Shown: positions 42,069 through 53,579 of the stretch, piece after piece
Numbering within the stretch: the stretch's first letter is position 1
How the letters are laid out: every line of letters begins with the position of its first letter
Origin: Leishmania infantum JPCM5
Taxonomy: Eukaryota; Euglenozoa; Kinetoplastea; Trypanosomatida; Trypanosomatidae
Assembly (NCBI RefSeq): GCF_000002875.2
Contig: NC_009418.2
Coordinates: 1,166,273-1,230,272 of the forward strand
Direction of reading: 5' to 3'
Length of the DNA stretch: 64,000 bases
The notes under the pieces: generated by a model
Database searches by the model: none
Told to the model about the DNA's origin: nothing
The model's input: the letters and a program-made list of their open reading frames with translations, nothing else
Position numbers and translations under genes: made by a program

Positions 42069-43322
42069 AGCTGCCGGACAGGTGCGGAAAACTTACGGTC
42101 TGTTTGCGTGGGTACGTGCTTAGCGGTTTGCGGCTGTCGTTGCGGGTGCGTGTGCATGAGACGCGTGGGCACGTTGCACCAAGCCCGCTTCGTTGCTGTT
42201 ACGCCATCTTTTAGAAGCCGCTGGCGGCGGTTCGCCGATGTACAGTTGTGAAGAATAACGAGGGCGGATGGTAACTAGGCAGGCGAGAGGACGCGGGGCG
42301 GGACCTGATCAAGGAGACGTACGTCTCTCTCGTGGCGCACGCAGGCTGTTGAGAGAAGTCTGTAAAGGACCTGAGACTCATCCTGCCTGCCCGCCCACTC
42401 CTTATCTGAGCCTTTTGTTGTAGTTTTCTGTAGGTTGGCGATTCGAAACCCGCCTTGAACGGTCGTTTGCTGCAGAGACATGCCATGTACCGTCTGGCCA
42501 TGTAAATGCTCTCCTCTATTGCAGAAACGGTTTTTTTTTTTCAGGCTCCGTCGTGTTGTCGCTGCACGCGTGCCTGCCGCACCCGGTAACCGGCAGGGAT
42601 AACCGTTTCTCCACAGACAAGAGGGTCACAGCGGACATCTCAAGCCTTGTCCCGGTCCACGGCGCCCGGCTACCGTGACGGATTACGGCATGCCCTTCAC
42701 CAGTGCTTTGTTTTTGTGAAGAATAGAAGCTCTTCCTACGCGCAAAAATTGCGTGCACCTGCGCCACATCACTGTGGCGCCGTATTGCAGCTGCTGAGTA
42801 GTGTACACACCCCTGTTCGACGTCGTCATCTCCTCATCTTCCCTTTCTTCCTTTTTGGTTGTGTCTGGCAAACGAACCCCCGCTGTGTTTGTCCCGTCTA
42901 GGTTCTAAAGAACGCCCTATCCATCTCGTTTCTTTACAGAGATCCCCCCTCCAGCTTCCTCCCCTCACCGATCCACCTGTGGAGTGTTCCACGCAGCCCC
43001 TGCGATATGAGAACAGGCAACTAGATTCGCACACACGTATTCCCGTTGCTTTTTCCTGCGGCTTTTTGCTGTTTTTCGGTATCCCACAATTTCTTGTTTG
43101 GCGCGTTCCCCTTGCCTATCTGCGCGTCTTGCGCGTTTTGGCGGCGCTAGCGCTTGCCAAAATCGTGCGTTCTCAGAGCGGGTGTCTACACCAAAGTCGC
43201 GTTGGCGCGGCACGAACTCCGCGTAGAGCGGGCTCTTGCAGAGAAGCGCTTCTTCACGTTATTCGCGGAGGCCTGCGCTCGCCAACGAAGAAGGAATCAC
43301 CCCACTCGTGCCTTGCGTCCTC
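42069..43322. other. 1.3-kb spacer
   Basis: No supported gene; only short frames on both strands. Confidence 0.4.
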
Positions 43323-43859
43323 ATGTCTTCCGACGGCAAGCAGCAGCTCCTTGTGGTGGCGGCCGTGACGGCGGCGGCTGCAACAATGTCCATGTTCTAC
43401 TTGTGGAGGAATAAGGACTTCGCTAAAAATCTAGGCATGCTCGGACACAAGATTGGCGCCGCGGTGCGCAAGCGCACGTCATCCTCTGCTGGCGAAGCGC
43501 CTGGGAGCGGCATCCGTCCTGTCTCGGGTATCGTGAAGAAGGGCTACACGCGCGAGCAGCTCTCCCAGTACGACGGTGTCAAGAACGAGCGCATCTTCAT
43601 GAGTGTCAAGATGAAAGTATACGAGGTCGCCCCACACTTTTACGGGCCTGGGCAGCACTATCACGTATTTGCCGGTACGGAGGCCTCTCGTGCCTTGGCC
43701 AAGGCGGACCTGACGGGGAAGTACCTGAACCAGTACTGGGTGAATTGCTCCGAGGAGGAGCTGGAGGTGCTCGAGGAGTACGTGGAGAAGTTCAACTCCA
43801 AGTACCCCATTGTCGGCTGGTACGTCCCGGATGATCAGTTCTACAAGGTGACGGAGTGA
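43323..43859 (+). CDS. MAPR-family (cytochrome b5-like) membrane protein
   Basis: A 178-aa protein; the frame opens upstream at a TTG but the first ATG is 43323. A TM anchor is at ~9-27, followed by a basic/Ser linker and the MAPR heme-binding domain (~75-172). Matches to PGRMC: YTREQLSQYDG, then VYEVAPHFYGPGQHYHVFAGTEASRALAK, which keeps the Tyr that ligates heme (Tyr113 here) and the FAG-xxASR motif. MAPR proteins bind heme and sit in the ER/secretory membranes; they act with cytochrome P450 or steroid metabolism and as heme chaperones. Heme binding in this one is predicted from the conserved Tyr. The C-terminus keeps the usual helix (EEELEVLEEYVEKFNSKYPIVG). Confidence 0.9.
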   Translation: MSSDGKQQLLVVAAVTAAAATMSMFYLWRNKDFAKNLGMLGHKIGAAVRKRTSSSAGEAPGSGIRPVSGIVKKGYTREQLSQYDGVKNERIFMSVKMKVYEVAPHFYGPGQHYHVFAGTEASRALAKADLTGKYLNQYWVNCSEEELEVLEEYVEKFNSKYPIVGWYVPDDQFYKVTE

Positions 43860-46800
43860 AGCACACTGTGGTGTTTCCTCTTCTCTCTTCTTCCCCATCT
43901 TGTTGGCGGAACTGCACGCACGTGTGTGCTGGTTTCTTTGCGCGGTTGTTCAAAGGCGCCGCATGCAGCGAGGGAGAGCAGCTGGAGTGCAGAGGTGACG
44001 TGGGCGCGTGCCGGCCCGGGTAAGGCGTTACGCGATCGCTCAAGGGGTAGGGGAAGACGCGAGAGGGAGAGAGCGAGCAAGCGAGAGAGCTGTTTAAGGG
44101 AAAAGAAAAAGAGGGATGCTGTTAGCGTTGCCCTTTAGAGGAGGTGCTTCCTGTACGCATCTTACTGTAGAGCCTTCTCTTACTCCGTAACGTCTGTTAG
44201 TGGTGTGCGTTAGCTCGTTGCATCTGGCCCATCCCTTCTACGCTTCCTCTCTCTCGGTCTTCACCGGGTGCTCTTGTGTGCGTGTTTGCGCGTACACATG
44301 TTTCTCTCTGTGTTGGCTCTTGCGACCCCTACCACCACCCATCGTCTCCCTATTGTATTCTAGTTTACTCATTCTTTTTGTCGCTGTTGCCCTCCGTGCG
44401 CCGTGGTGGTTCTCACCCTCTCTTGGGGAATCCCTTTGTTTGGTGTCTCACCTCCTCACCCACCCACCACTCACTTCCCCATCCCCGTCTACGAGAACGA
44501 AAGGCCCCTCTTGTGTGCACAGGCCACCACCATCACCACCTCACCTTCCTCCAGAATAAAGCGGGCATTCTCCTCTCTCTCTCTCTGCGTGTATGGCCGT
44601 GCGTGCGTATGTTATCTTGTTCTCTGTTCCTTCCCTCTTAACGAGCATGTCCATATCCCCCGCCTGGTGTCGTCCGCTCGCTATCTGTCCCTTTCGCCTC
44701 TGTCTTTGGTGTGGTTATCGGCTCTCGCTCTCTCCGTCTTCCTCTCTGCAAGTGTGTGTGTGTGCTCGCGTGCTGGGTTTGTTGCTTTTAGAGGCACCTT
44801 CTCACCTGCTCATCCCCTCGTTGTGTCTTCATTTATCGACGCTGTTGTGCAGTGCAGGTCGCCGTGGGTGCGCCTCTTCCTTGCCCACCAGCCCCCGTAC
44901 CCTCGTTTGGTTGATCTCAGTCGCGGCGCTGTTCTTCGGACGACGCTTTTTGCTCGCTTCTCGCATCTCTGTCTGTCTCTCTCTCTCCCCTGAGCACACA
45001 CTAACTCTGTCGCGTGTGCACACTTCTCATTTTTTCGGTCGGTGAGTCGTCGCTGTGTATGTCTGTTGCCAAGCTCGTCACGCACCGCCTTGGTATATGA
45101 TGCCATTATTTATTCTGCACATGTCTCGTTATGACGTCTATACAGCACCCCACTCGCACCTCTGAACGGCGTGCACCCTACAGCGAGTCGCGGAGACGCA
45201 TGTGCAGATGGGCGGCCTAACACCTTAAACTACGCGGTCGACGCAGTTGATCACCGAAAAACGCCGCAGATGAAAGGGTGCCTTGTAAAGGGACGCCTGT
45301 GGTGCACATTGAAAACGGCAGCCACGACGTGCGCCCGCTCCTCGTAAGTCTCACACAGTAAGAAAAGATAAGCATCTCTGGGAACGCAAGAGAGGCTGCT
45401 GTGCCTAGTGGCCTAACGAGCCCTTGCACACGCTGCTGTGCTGACTGGTAAAAGAGCCCCATCTATTATCCAGACCATGCAATGCAAGGCCTCGAGCCTT
45501 TCTTTACCTAGCAGTACCTTCAACTGTCATTCGCACAGCCGTATGCAAGATGTAGCTTCCCTCCTCTCGCGGCTACGTCGCTCGCCCTGCTTCGCCTCCG
45601 AGTCAGCATGCCACACCTCGCCCTGAAACATCAAGCAAGACACCTGGAACACCAATAGTGAGAGCAGCCAGGGTGCAGCCTCTCGACACCCCAACCTCCT
45701 CCGCCCTCACCGCTGCACACCTGTCCTCCTTCTGCTGCTCGCTCTCGTCCCACGTCTCACATCCATTGCTTTTAACGTTGATCACCGGTTTCTGTCAGCA
45801 CACACGATACGAGTGCGAGGGGCATATCAGCAAAGGTGAAAACCAGCTCACCTACCTTGGAGTGCGCGCGTTTCGCTTACATCTCTGAGCACATTTCGCG
45901 CATCGGTGTGGCGCGTAGCGACGAAAAGGCCTCTCGTCTAGCGCGCCGCCGTCGTGATTCTACACATCCATGCTCCCTGCCTCCGTCCGTCTTGTGCCTC
46001 TGTCTAGAAAGCGAACGACGCTGTGGGGTCGGCCATCAGAGGAAACCTGCGTTGCGCATAGTTGCCCTCTCCTATGTAAAGCACCCGTCCCTCCGGTTCC
46101 CCATCATCGTTGTTCTGTTTATATTCGTTTGTGTCTGTGCGCGTTACTTTCGTATTCGCGTTTGCTTCAGAAACGTGCTGCAGGGCAGGAGGGATGGACT
46201 GCGCAGAGTACCAGCCAGACGCGACTTATCTCCCTCTCTGTTTTTTTTTTGTTTTCTTAGCTTCTACACGTCCGTCACCTCCTCGGCGTCTCTCATCCAT
46301 CGTCTTTCGAGCGCGTGGAAGTTGCCTCGGTCTTTGTTGTGTGTCTTCTTCACCTCGTGTGTGTGTGTGTGCTCCGTCGCATAGTGCGCTTCCGCTTCCT
46401 CCGCTCTCGCTCCCAGGTGGCAGTGTTGTTTCTGCGCCAGCGCTCTCTTGTATGACAGGCAATTCACTTTCCAAGACCATATCCGGACCCTCCTCTTCCC
46501 CCATTCCCTGGATTGCGCACGGTGAAATGAGCGCGACAAGAGTCTGTGTGCACTCCCTCCCCCCCCCCACACACACGCGCGCTCGCCCGTTTTTTTATCA
46601 CGCGCGTCACTCTCTTGGACCACGTCTGCGGAAGGCAGTGTACACATCCGCGCATGTGCACAAACGCATACATAGAGAGAGAAAGGAGGGTTGGATGATA
46701 CGAGGGCTTCCTCGGTGTGCAAAAGCGCCTCGCCGGCACGTCTAACGATCCTCACTCCTTCGACGTCCCTATCACACAAACTCTTTTCTCGCAACGGTGC

Positions 46801-47270
46801 CGAACTGAAATTTTTACGGAACTGTACTGCATAGGCAACGTAACGCTAGTAGGACAACGACAGTCGAAGCGTGGAAAAGATAGGACGGACACCCAAGAAG
46901 AAAGGAAGAACAACAGTAAAGGACTGCGACTACGGTCAACGCCGTTTTCGTCACCGCTCATCAAGGGGGACGAGTAGAGCGCCGATATACGTAGAGATAT
47001 CGGTGCGTTGTAGTTTCGAGTGTGTGTGTGTCTGTGTGGGTGAGCTCGTGCCTGCGCATCTCCGAAAATCTCAGACGGCGGCTAAACAGGTACCTCACGT
47101 GAAGGCTACCCCTCCTCCTTCGTGGAAAGGTTTGTGTGCGTTGTTTCTTGCATCACTCGCACGGCGCGTGCCCTTTTTTTGTTGTTGTTCCTCTCCTGAC
47201 CTTTGGCTCTCTCGCAAGTAGTTCACCTCTTCGCCATTGTTTCCGCGTTAAACGCGCGCACGCACGTTTC
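43860..47270. other. 3.4-kb spacer
   Basis: T/C-rich with TG and CT runs. A less pyrimidine-rich stretch at ~45110-45790 carries short antisense frames (81 and 60 codons) without recognisable motifs. No supported gene. Confidence 0.4.
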
Positions 47271-48830
47271 ATGAACGGAAGCGGAGCGGAAAGGAGACGG
47301 ACCACGAGTCCCTTGGCACCCTCAGTAGATAGCGCAGCGAAGGAACCTCCAGAGGTGTCTGATGGCACAGCACAATCTGGCAACGTGTCCGGATCATTGA
47401 TAGAAACCTCATCATTGTCTGCGAGCTCGTCTCCGAAGGAAACCGCAGCGCCAGATGCTGAAGATGACGAGTTTTCTGTCACCAATTCACTACACCTACG
47501 TCGTGACTGGTATAGCAGCATCGCCACGTTCATTGCCGGTGGCGTGGCAGGTGCTGCAAGTCGTACTCTGACAGCCCCGCTCGACCGGATTAAGCTCATT
47601 GCGCAGGAGGGACATCTCGTGCAGGCGCCAAAACCCGTCTCGGCGACCGCCGCAGCGAGCTGCGCCGCGAGCGTTGGCTCGGCAGCTGCCAGCGTCGCCA
47701 GCAAGACCCAGACCGTCCGCCAACAGCACCCGAGTCTCCTGCAAGTGGCCCGCATGATCAAGGCGGATGGTGGCTGGAAGGCGTTTTGGCGCGGCAATAC
47801 GATCAACTGCTTCAAGGCAGGGCCCGAGTTTGCCATTGTCTTTTCGATTCGCCGCTACCTGTCCTCGCTGTATGAGGATTGCGTGGAGCGGGAAAAGGCG
47901 CGCAAGAAGATCTTGTTAGCGCGGTGGAAAGCAATGGATGAGCGCAGCGCCTCCATCTGCTGCCGCACGCAGGAGACGCGTGAGTTCATGAAGGTGGGGA
48001 CAGAGGAGCCGAGAGCTCGCACCGGCGCAACGGGGCTCCAGAGCATCGTCGATGGCACACGTAGCAGTTATCGCGCCGGTCATCCAACACTTGTTTCACC
48101 TGTATCCCCAGCGGCATCCGTCACTCCGATGCTGACAAGCGACGAGGTACGGCAGAGGGAGCGCGCCATCTCGGTGGAGGCGTCTATCCTCACCCCTCCC
48201 TTTCACCGACTGGGATGCATCTCTACTGTGCCACAACTCGCTGTGAACTGCACGATTGGTGCCCTCGCCGGCCTTGGCGCACAAGGCATTCTATACCCAC
48301 TCGAGGTGGTCAAGACGCGTGTTGTGGTGTCGAGGAGCCACGAGTACAAAGGCGGTGTGGTGGAGATTGTGCGCGTTGCTTACCACAAGGGTGGTGTAAT
48401 GGAGTTCTACCGGGGTTTCGTGCCGAACATGGTCGGCATCGTTGTCTACCGAGGGCTGGAAATGGGCCTCTACTCCAGCGCGCAGCAGTCTATCATGATG
48501 TATCGAATGCAGGTGAAGAAGATGAAGCGGCACGAGGCAAGCTTAAATTCGGCCGAAGTCGGCGTGGTCGGGATGTTTTCCTCCACGGTGGCGCAGACAG
48601 TGTCGTACCCGTTGAATGTGATACGAACCCGACTGCAGACGCAGGGCACCAACGGGCGAGCAAAGAAGTACAGTGGGATGGTAGACTGCATGGTAAAGAT
48701 GATTCGCAACAAAGGCGTGACGTCACTATTTAGCGGACTTACCGCGAACTACCTCAAAGCGGTGCCGGCGAGCGCCTGCACATTTGTCGTCTTCGAGTGG
48801 GCGCAGCGACTGCTCGTCGACGATGATTGA
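47271..48830 (+). CDS. Mitochondrial carrier family protein
   Basis: A 519-aa protein; the longest frame begins at a GTG (47136), but ATG 47271 is the first ATG after a T/C tract (~47167-47212) with AG at ~47216. Three carrier signatures are visible: APLDRIK (102-108), YPLEVVK (342-348) and YPLNVIR (446-452). The downstream ATP-type motif includes GGVAGAASRTLTAPLDR and FWRGNTIN, which resemble the ATP-Mg/Pi and CoA-carrier branch (SCaMC-like). EF-hands are absent. Two insertions are unusual: an Ala/Ser-rich stretch (~113-150) inside the first repeat and a long loop (~205-315) between the first and second repeats, where the standard protein is ~300 aa. Substrate is not determinable from sequence. 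Confidence 0.85.
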   Translation: MNGSGAERRRTTSPLAPSVDSAAKEPPEVSDGTAQSGNVSGSLIETSSLSASSSPKETAAPDAEDDEFSVTNSLHLRRDWYSSIATFIAGGVAGAASRTLTAPLDRIKLIAQEGHLVQAPKPVSATAAASCAASVGSAAASVASKTQTVRQQHPSLLQVARMIKADGGWKAFWRGNTINCFKAGPEFAIVFSIRRYLSSLYEDCVEREKARKKILLARWKAMDERSASICCRTQETREFMKVGTEEPRARTGATGLQSIVDGTRSSYRAGHPTLVSPVSPAASVTPMLTSDEVRQRERAISVEASILTPPFHRLGCISTVPQLAVNCTIGALAGLGAQGILYPLEVVKTRVVVSRSHEYKGGVVEIVRVAYHKGGVMEFYRGFVPNMVGIVVYRGLEMGLYSSAQQSIMMYRMQVKKMKRHEASLNSAEVGVVGMFSSTVAQTVSYPLNVIRTRLQTQGTNGRAKKYSGMVDCMVKMIRNKGVTSLFSGLTANYLKAVPASACTFVVFEWAQRLLVDDD

Positions 48831-49324
48831 CAAGCTGCTCCCGCTCTCTTTCTCTGTCTAGCTATGTACGCTGTGAAGGAGCTCGCCGTACGCGCACACG
48901 AGAGCGGCAAACACGGACTTATCTGTGTGAACCCAATCACCAGCAAGACATTAACATCCTTTTTTTTTGTTTCTGACAGAGGTTTCATGGTTGGCAACAG
49001 CCGTCCCACACCGGAGGAGCACGGATGCTGAGCTGACGAGGCGACCGGAGTCGACGCTCGACCAGCCCTGCACGGGCATCCGTGGGCACTCTGGATTCCT
49101 GCAGCGGCGGCTGACTGGCAGCGACAGCGTGGGGTTCAGGTGGTGTGCTGCCCACAGCTCGGCGAGAACTGCGGCACCCCCACGGCCGCCAGAGCGTCCG
49201 CCCCCGTCTCTGTGTGGTTGCCACGAGGGTGCTCGACCGTGGGGTGGTTGCTCGGTATGCTACGCGGGCTTGGCAGGTCGCTGTAGGCTGAAAGCACACC
49301 TCGTTTCACGCTATGATGCTGCAC

Positions 49325-49529
49325 GCCGCGGCCTGAGGCGCCTTCCTGCTCGAGCTCACCCGGCATGTACGCCGGCCACCCACCTCTTTCCTCCCCCTAC
49401 CGTGTTACCCGCGGCACGGACACCCCCGCCACTGCCGTGGAGCAGGGCCCTGGACGCGGCCCGGTGCAACTGCAGCCGGCCCGCCCTCGACGACCAGGAT
49501 GTGGGCGTCGCGCGACAATGGCCGGGTGA
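49325..49529. repeat. 205-bp patch identical to 56845-57049, copy A
   Basis: I read 205 consecutive identical bases between this segment and 56845-57049 with constant offset 7520 and no indel. Similarity fades gradually for ~30 bp past the 3' end. Its 5' end begins GCCGCGGCCTGAGGCGCC; the CTGAGGCGCC core also occurs in the ~550-bp repeat, so it may be part of the same retroposon family. Confidence 0.8.
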
Positions 49530-49610
49530 GCTGTGATTAGGTGCGCGTATAGTTGTGGACTTTGCACGGGGTGGGGTGAGGCGAGAAGGAAATGGGTTGC
49601 TGTGAGATCC

Positions 49611-50015
49611 TGCCATCAGGACACACCTCGGCGTGCTGTCAGGCTCCAGTGCCGAATGTCTTCTGGTGGTGAGAGGGCTAGGCACCTGCGTCGCGGGCAG
49701 CTGAGAGCAAGGCACGGCTGCTGATGTCGGTGGTGCGATCTCGGAACGGCGCCACCTTGGAGCGACTTGCGACGGCGAACAAGCGAGTGCCATCCATGTG
49801 ATGGACAGGGTGTCGGCATGACTGGTACGTGGCCGACTGCCAGCCCTTCGCATGGCTTACTGGCGTGGAGCCTTGGCTCCCCCTGGAGGGATGCACCGCG
49901 TGGCGAGCTGCGCAGCAGTTTGGCGAGCAGGGTTCGAGGCAGAGGGCGAGCTCAGATGACTGAGTCGGCGCATGCTGTAAGACGTGTGCCTGCGGTTACT
50001 TCGTTTCTCGTGATG
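49611..50015. repeat. Strongly diverged copy of the same interspersed repeat
   Basis: Blocks of this region line up in order with copies 1-3: TGCTGTCAGGCTCCAGTGCC with the GTGTCTCAGCGTCCAGTGCG part; CTTGGAGCGACTTGCGACGG with CGCTGGAGCGACCTGCGGCGG; GGCGAGCTGCGCAGCAG with GGCGACCTGCGCAGCGG; GAGTCGGCGCATGC with GAGTCGGTGCATTGC. The diverged state next to the nearly identical copies is what 'degenerate' retroposons show. Confidence 0.55.
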
Positions 50016-51668
50016 TGCCCCTGTGACAGGGCGGGGGTAAAGTTGGGCTCGAGTCCTCTTTGATCGCAAGGAATGCACACGTCGGAGAAAGGCTCTCCTC
50101 GCTTGGGCGGCGGCGGCGTTCTTGTCAGGCAGTCCTGTGTGCGATCGTTTTTCCGCGGGAGGGATGATGTTGGTGGTTTTCGGTAGTCGTCGGTGGCACT
50201 TCCTGTCCGCTGTGACTATTGCTCCCTTCAAGCGTTGCTCGCCTGCACTGCGTTGCGCGCGTGGGAGAGAGAGAAAAGAAACCCTTCTTTGGTTTCCGTC
50301 GATGATCCGTGTTGATGGGATCTTGCGCAGGTGTGGTGTTTACGTGAGTATGCCCACTTTTCTTATTTGTGTTTCGTGTCGTCACACGCGTCACACCTTT
50401 CGGGAAGCCCGCGACACCTACGACATCGTCTCGCCCGTCCACAGAATCATTCGACACGCCGGCCGTATCCACCACTCCTGCTACCTATTCACGAAGCAGC
50501 GATGAATACCACACCCACAGCACCTGCAGCGGCTACAGTAGAGGGTACAGACCCAAACGAATAACAGAAAACGAAGGAAGAACGTGAGTTCAAGCGGCTG
50601 TGCCGCCGCAAGTGGACGCATATGTGTATATGCATGTGCCAGAGAGGGTGAGAGGCGTGCTGGTGATAGCTACCGAGGGGTTCGCCACGTTTTCTCCGCA
50701 TCTCTCCTATTACCAGCACCACCTTCGTTTCATAAGAAACAGAAACGCACATCACACGAAAGGCAGAGTGGGATGGTGCATGTTCCACTGCTAATGCCGC
50801 GCCCATGCAGGTGTGGGCGCTGTATTGAGGCAAAACTATGCGCGCCTGCAGCCTTCCCTGCGTTGCATGTGGCCGGTATATGTGGCAGCGCCCTTCGTGG
50901 GCATCTTCACAGCGCCCCCCCCCCCACCACCATCGACCGTGGGACGACGAGGTATCAGCTGTGAGGAATGATACTCTTGTGTGCATGAGAGTCTCACTCT
51001 TTATATTCTGTTTCTCTGCGCTCGATCGGTGCACGCAGATATATGTGTGGATGTATGCCTTGTTCCTCTCCATTGCGCTCTTTCACTCGCTTTCTTTTTC
51101 TTGGCGTGACGCTGGTGTCCTTCACACCCATTCCCGTATCCACAAACACACACACACACTGACGCACGCGCACACCGCTCGGTATGTCGCACTGAGCAAG
51201 CAAAGGTTTGCCGCGTCAGCAACGTACTGCCTGTGCGTTTTTTCTCCGAGTGGTGCCCTCTTCAGTTCACTTTTTTTTTAAGTGACCTCACCCTCGTATT
51301 CACTTCTGTTTTTTCTTCTCTGTCGCCCTGTTGTTGTCAGGAGCGCTGTCGTTTGTGTCTTTGCTGCGGATTTCGTGTTTGGTTCCCCCTCTCACTGCCT
51401 CTCACCCCTCCCTTTGGGCGTGCGTGTGTGTGTGCCGGTGTGATTTTTGTGGAGACTCAGCAGGGCGCCTCATCTTTACTTCTCACTTCGGTCTTTCGTT
51501 CGGTGTACCACCGAAAAATCTTTCTCCCACGCCGTACGGTGCGAAGGAGGAACCACCACCACAACCAAACGGAAACGGCGTCTCGATTTTCACCCGCAGA
51601 CCCGCTGCTGTGGACACGAAGAACAACCTGCGATCCAGTTTCTGCAGGGATAGCACCGAAAGATAAAG

Positions 51669-53579
51669 ATGCTCCCGGCAACGGACTCGATTCGGATGGG
51701 AGTGATCCAGGCGGACGCGGGGGCGCCGACAGCCGCACAGCAAACAGACTGGAGCTTTTCTGCTCAGTTGGATGAAGCTGGCCCCCATGTAAATAGAGTC
51801 GCATCCTTCGATGATCACGGCGCGTCTGCCGTGTCTCTCAATGACGCGAGTGCTTCGGCTTTTGTGCAGCGTGCACGCGGCGTGGGCGTGGCGGCCCCCT
51901 CGGCCCCAGATCCGCAGCAGCCGGAAGAGGTGCAGGAACCACCCATTGAAGAGGTGGTCAACAGTACCGTGATTCACCTGGACAAGCCGATCGAGCACAT
52001 GCCCTTGATTTCTCCGCCGGAGTTGAAGCTGGTTGGGCGATGCGTCACCTTCAAGGGCGACACCACTATTAACGGTGAGACCCGCTCTTTCTTTTACGAG
52101 GGCCTGATTGGTACGATAAATAAGGAAACCGTCATGCTGATCCACGTGCACCGGTACACCGAGGAGGACTTCCAACTTCACAAATTAGAGCGTCGCCACG
52201 CTTTTCGTGCCGATGAAAACTTGAAGTCTTCACAACAAGGCGTCGCCGTCGCGCCGTCGAACTGTGCCGTGGAGGGCATTTCCAGTGGCGGCCACGGCGG
52301 CACGGCACGCGAGGAAATCGAGGCAAACTACAGCAACGACAACCTCAACTGCGTGCGCAACCCTGTCGTTGCCGAGAGTATCCAGAAGCCAAAGGACGAC
52401 GACGACAACTTCGACTTCGACTTCGACCACCATAGCATCAGCGTTACGGAGCACCAGGAGATGCCGGCGCTGTTGAACGCGCTCGGAGAGACACACGCGG
52501 AGGAGGCGACGCGGGTGCGCAACCGCATGCAGCAGCAGAAGGGCACGATGGGGCCGATACCGTATGTCACCTTTTCTCGATCGCACATCCACCGCGTTGA
52601 GTTTGGAGTCGATCCGCAAAGCAGCTTCTACTCTATTTTCCGTGACCCAACGAAGGAGTATTTCGACATGCAGTGCCTGCGCATGTTCGTGCGGCGATAT
52701 ATTATTCACACCTCTCAAGGCAACAACCCGCGCTGTGTTCCGCTGCGCGCCTTCATCACGTCTCGCTGCAACTGTCCAGACCTTGACAACGATCTGCTCG
52801 AGCGCACCACCCGCGAGGAGCTTGCGCACCTCATCAAGATCGACCGAGACGTCAAGCGCGTAAAGAAGAAGAAGGAGCAGAACCGCCGCAACGCGCTGCG
52901 CGCTTACAGGGCACCGCAAGGGCTCTTCCGTCTGACCGGCATCCTCTTTCTTACGCATCTGCCGCAGCAAACCCTGAGCATTGCTGTGATGGAGATGATC
53001 GTGACGCTGGTGCTGCTCATTTACATGCTCACGACGATCTTGACTGCCGAGCCCAACATAGTTGGCATTTACTTTGCCAAGGTTTACCCGTACATCTTTT
53101 GCACGGTTATTGTCTCTGTCCTCGCCACCGCCTGCACTTCGCTTCACGCGATTCGTATGTCACTTCCGATTCGTGACGGCATTTTCGTGGCGTCGATGCG
53201 CGCCTTCTTCACACTGAGTGCCACTGCCTGCTCCACAATGGCGATGATTATCATTGGTGGGCATGCGAGTTATGAGCGACTCCTCAGTTTCGTGGAGAGC
53301 GATGTCATGGCGCCTCGATTGTGCGGCTTCTACAGTGCTCAGCGGTGCAGCGGCATCACCATCCCGTGCACCAGCATTTACGTGGATAAGAGGCTCTGCA
53401 ATTGCTTTCACATGCAGTACGACAGCTACCCTTGCCAGTCCATCATGATCGCCTATGTTCAGCGAGGCCTGATTCCGATGGTGTGTCTCGCCTTCATATT
53501 GTTCGCCACCTTTTTCTTTGATGGCTACCTGCATCTGCGTCTCTTTCATATTGCCCATCTTCTTGAAGGCAGATTATAG
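51669..53579 (+). CDS. Four-TM hypothetical membrane protein with Cys-rich loop
   Basis: A 636-aa protein. Residues 1-~410 are cytosolic-looking, with an acidic Asp/Phe-rich segment (DDDDNFDFDFDHH, ~238-250) and a globular part at ~115-170. The last ~220 residues have four hydrophobic segments: ~430-456 (SIAVMEMIVTLVLLIYML), ~474-496, ~512-536 and ~605-625. Between the third and fourth lies a Cys-rich loop with CGFYSAQRC, CTSIY and a CNC. The topology (short first loop, large last loop) resembles tetraspanins, but the CCG motif is missing, so I would not call it one. The ATG is the first after the upstream leader. Role unknown. Confidence 0.8.
   Translation: MLPATDSIRMGVIQADAGAPTAAQQTDWSFSAQLDEAGPHVNRVASFDDHGASAVSLNDASASAFVQRARGVGVAAPSAPDPQQPEEVQEPPIEEVVNSTVIHLDKPIEHMPLISPPELKLVGRCVTFKGDTTINGETRSFFYEGLIGTINKETVMLIHVHRYTEEDFQLHKLERRHAFRADENLKSSQQGVAVAPSNCAVEGISSGGHGGTAREEIEANYSNDNLNCVRNPVVAESIQKPKDDDDNFDFDFDHHSISVTEHQEMPALLNALGETHAEEATRVRNRMQQQKGTMGPIPYVTFSRSHIHRVEFGVDPQSSFYSIFRDPTKEYFDMQCLRMFVRRYIIHTSQGNNPRCVPLRAFITSRCNCPDLDNDLLERTTREELAHLIKIDRDVKRVKKKKEQNRRNALRAYRAPQGLFRLTGILFLTHLPQQTLSIAVMEMIVTLVLLIYMLTTILTAEPNIVGIYFAKVYPYIFCTVIVSVLATACTSLHAIRMSLPIRDGIFVASMRAFFTLSATACSTMAMIIIGGHASYERLLSFVESDVMAPRLCGFYSAQRCSGITIPCTSIYVDKRLCNCFHMQYDSYPCQSIMIAYVQRGLIPMVCLAFILFATFFFDGYLHLRLFHIAHLLEGRL

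Larger units (their letters stand above)
48831..51668. other. 2.8-kb spacer with retroposon-like DNA
   Basis: GC-rich block ~48990-50060 carries the 205-bp patch A and the diverged repeat copy; the rest is T/C-rich. No supported gene. Confidence 0.45.

Noticed and set aside
45217..45785. Antisense frames of 81 and 60 codons
   Set aside because: Moderately protein-like composition but no recognisable motif and on the wrong strand for the transcription unit.
52230..53147. 305-codon antisense frame
   Set aside because: Shadow of the four-TM gene on the + strand.
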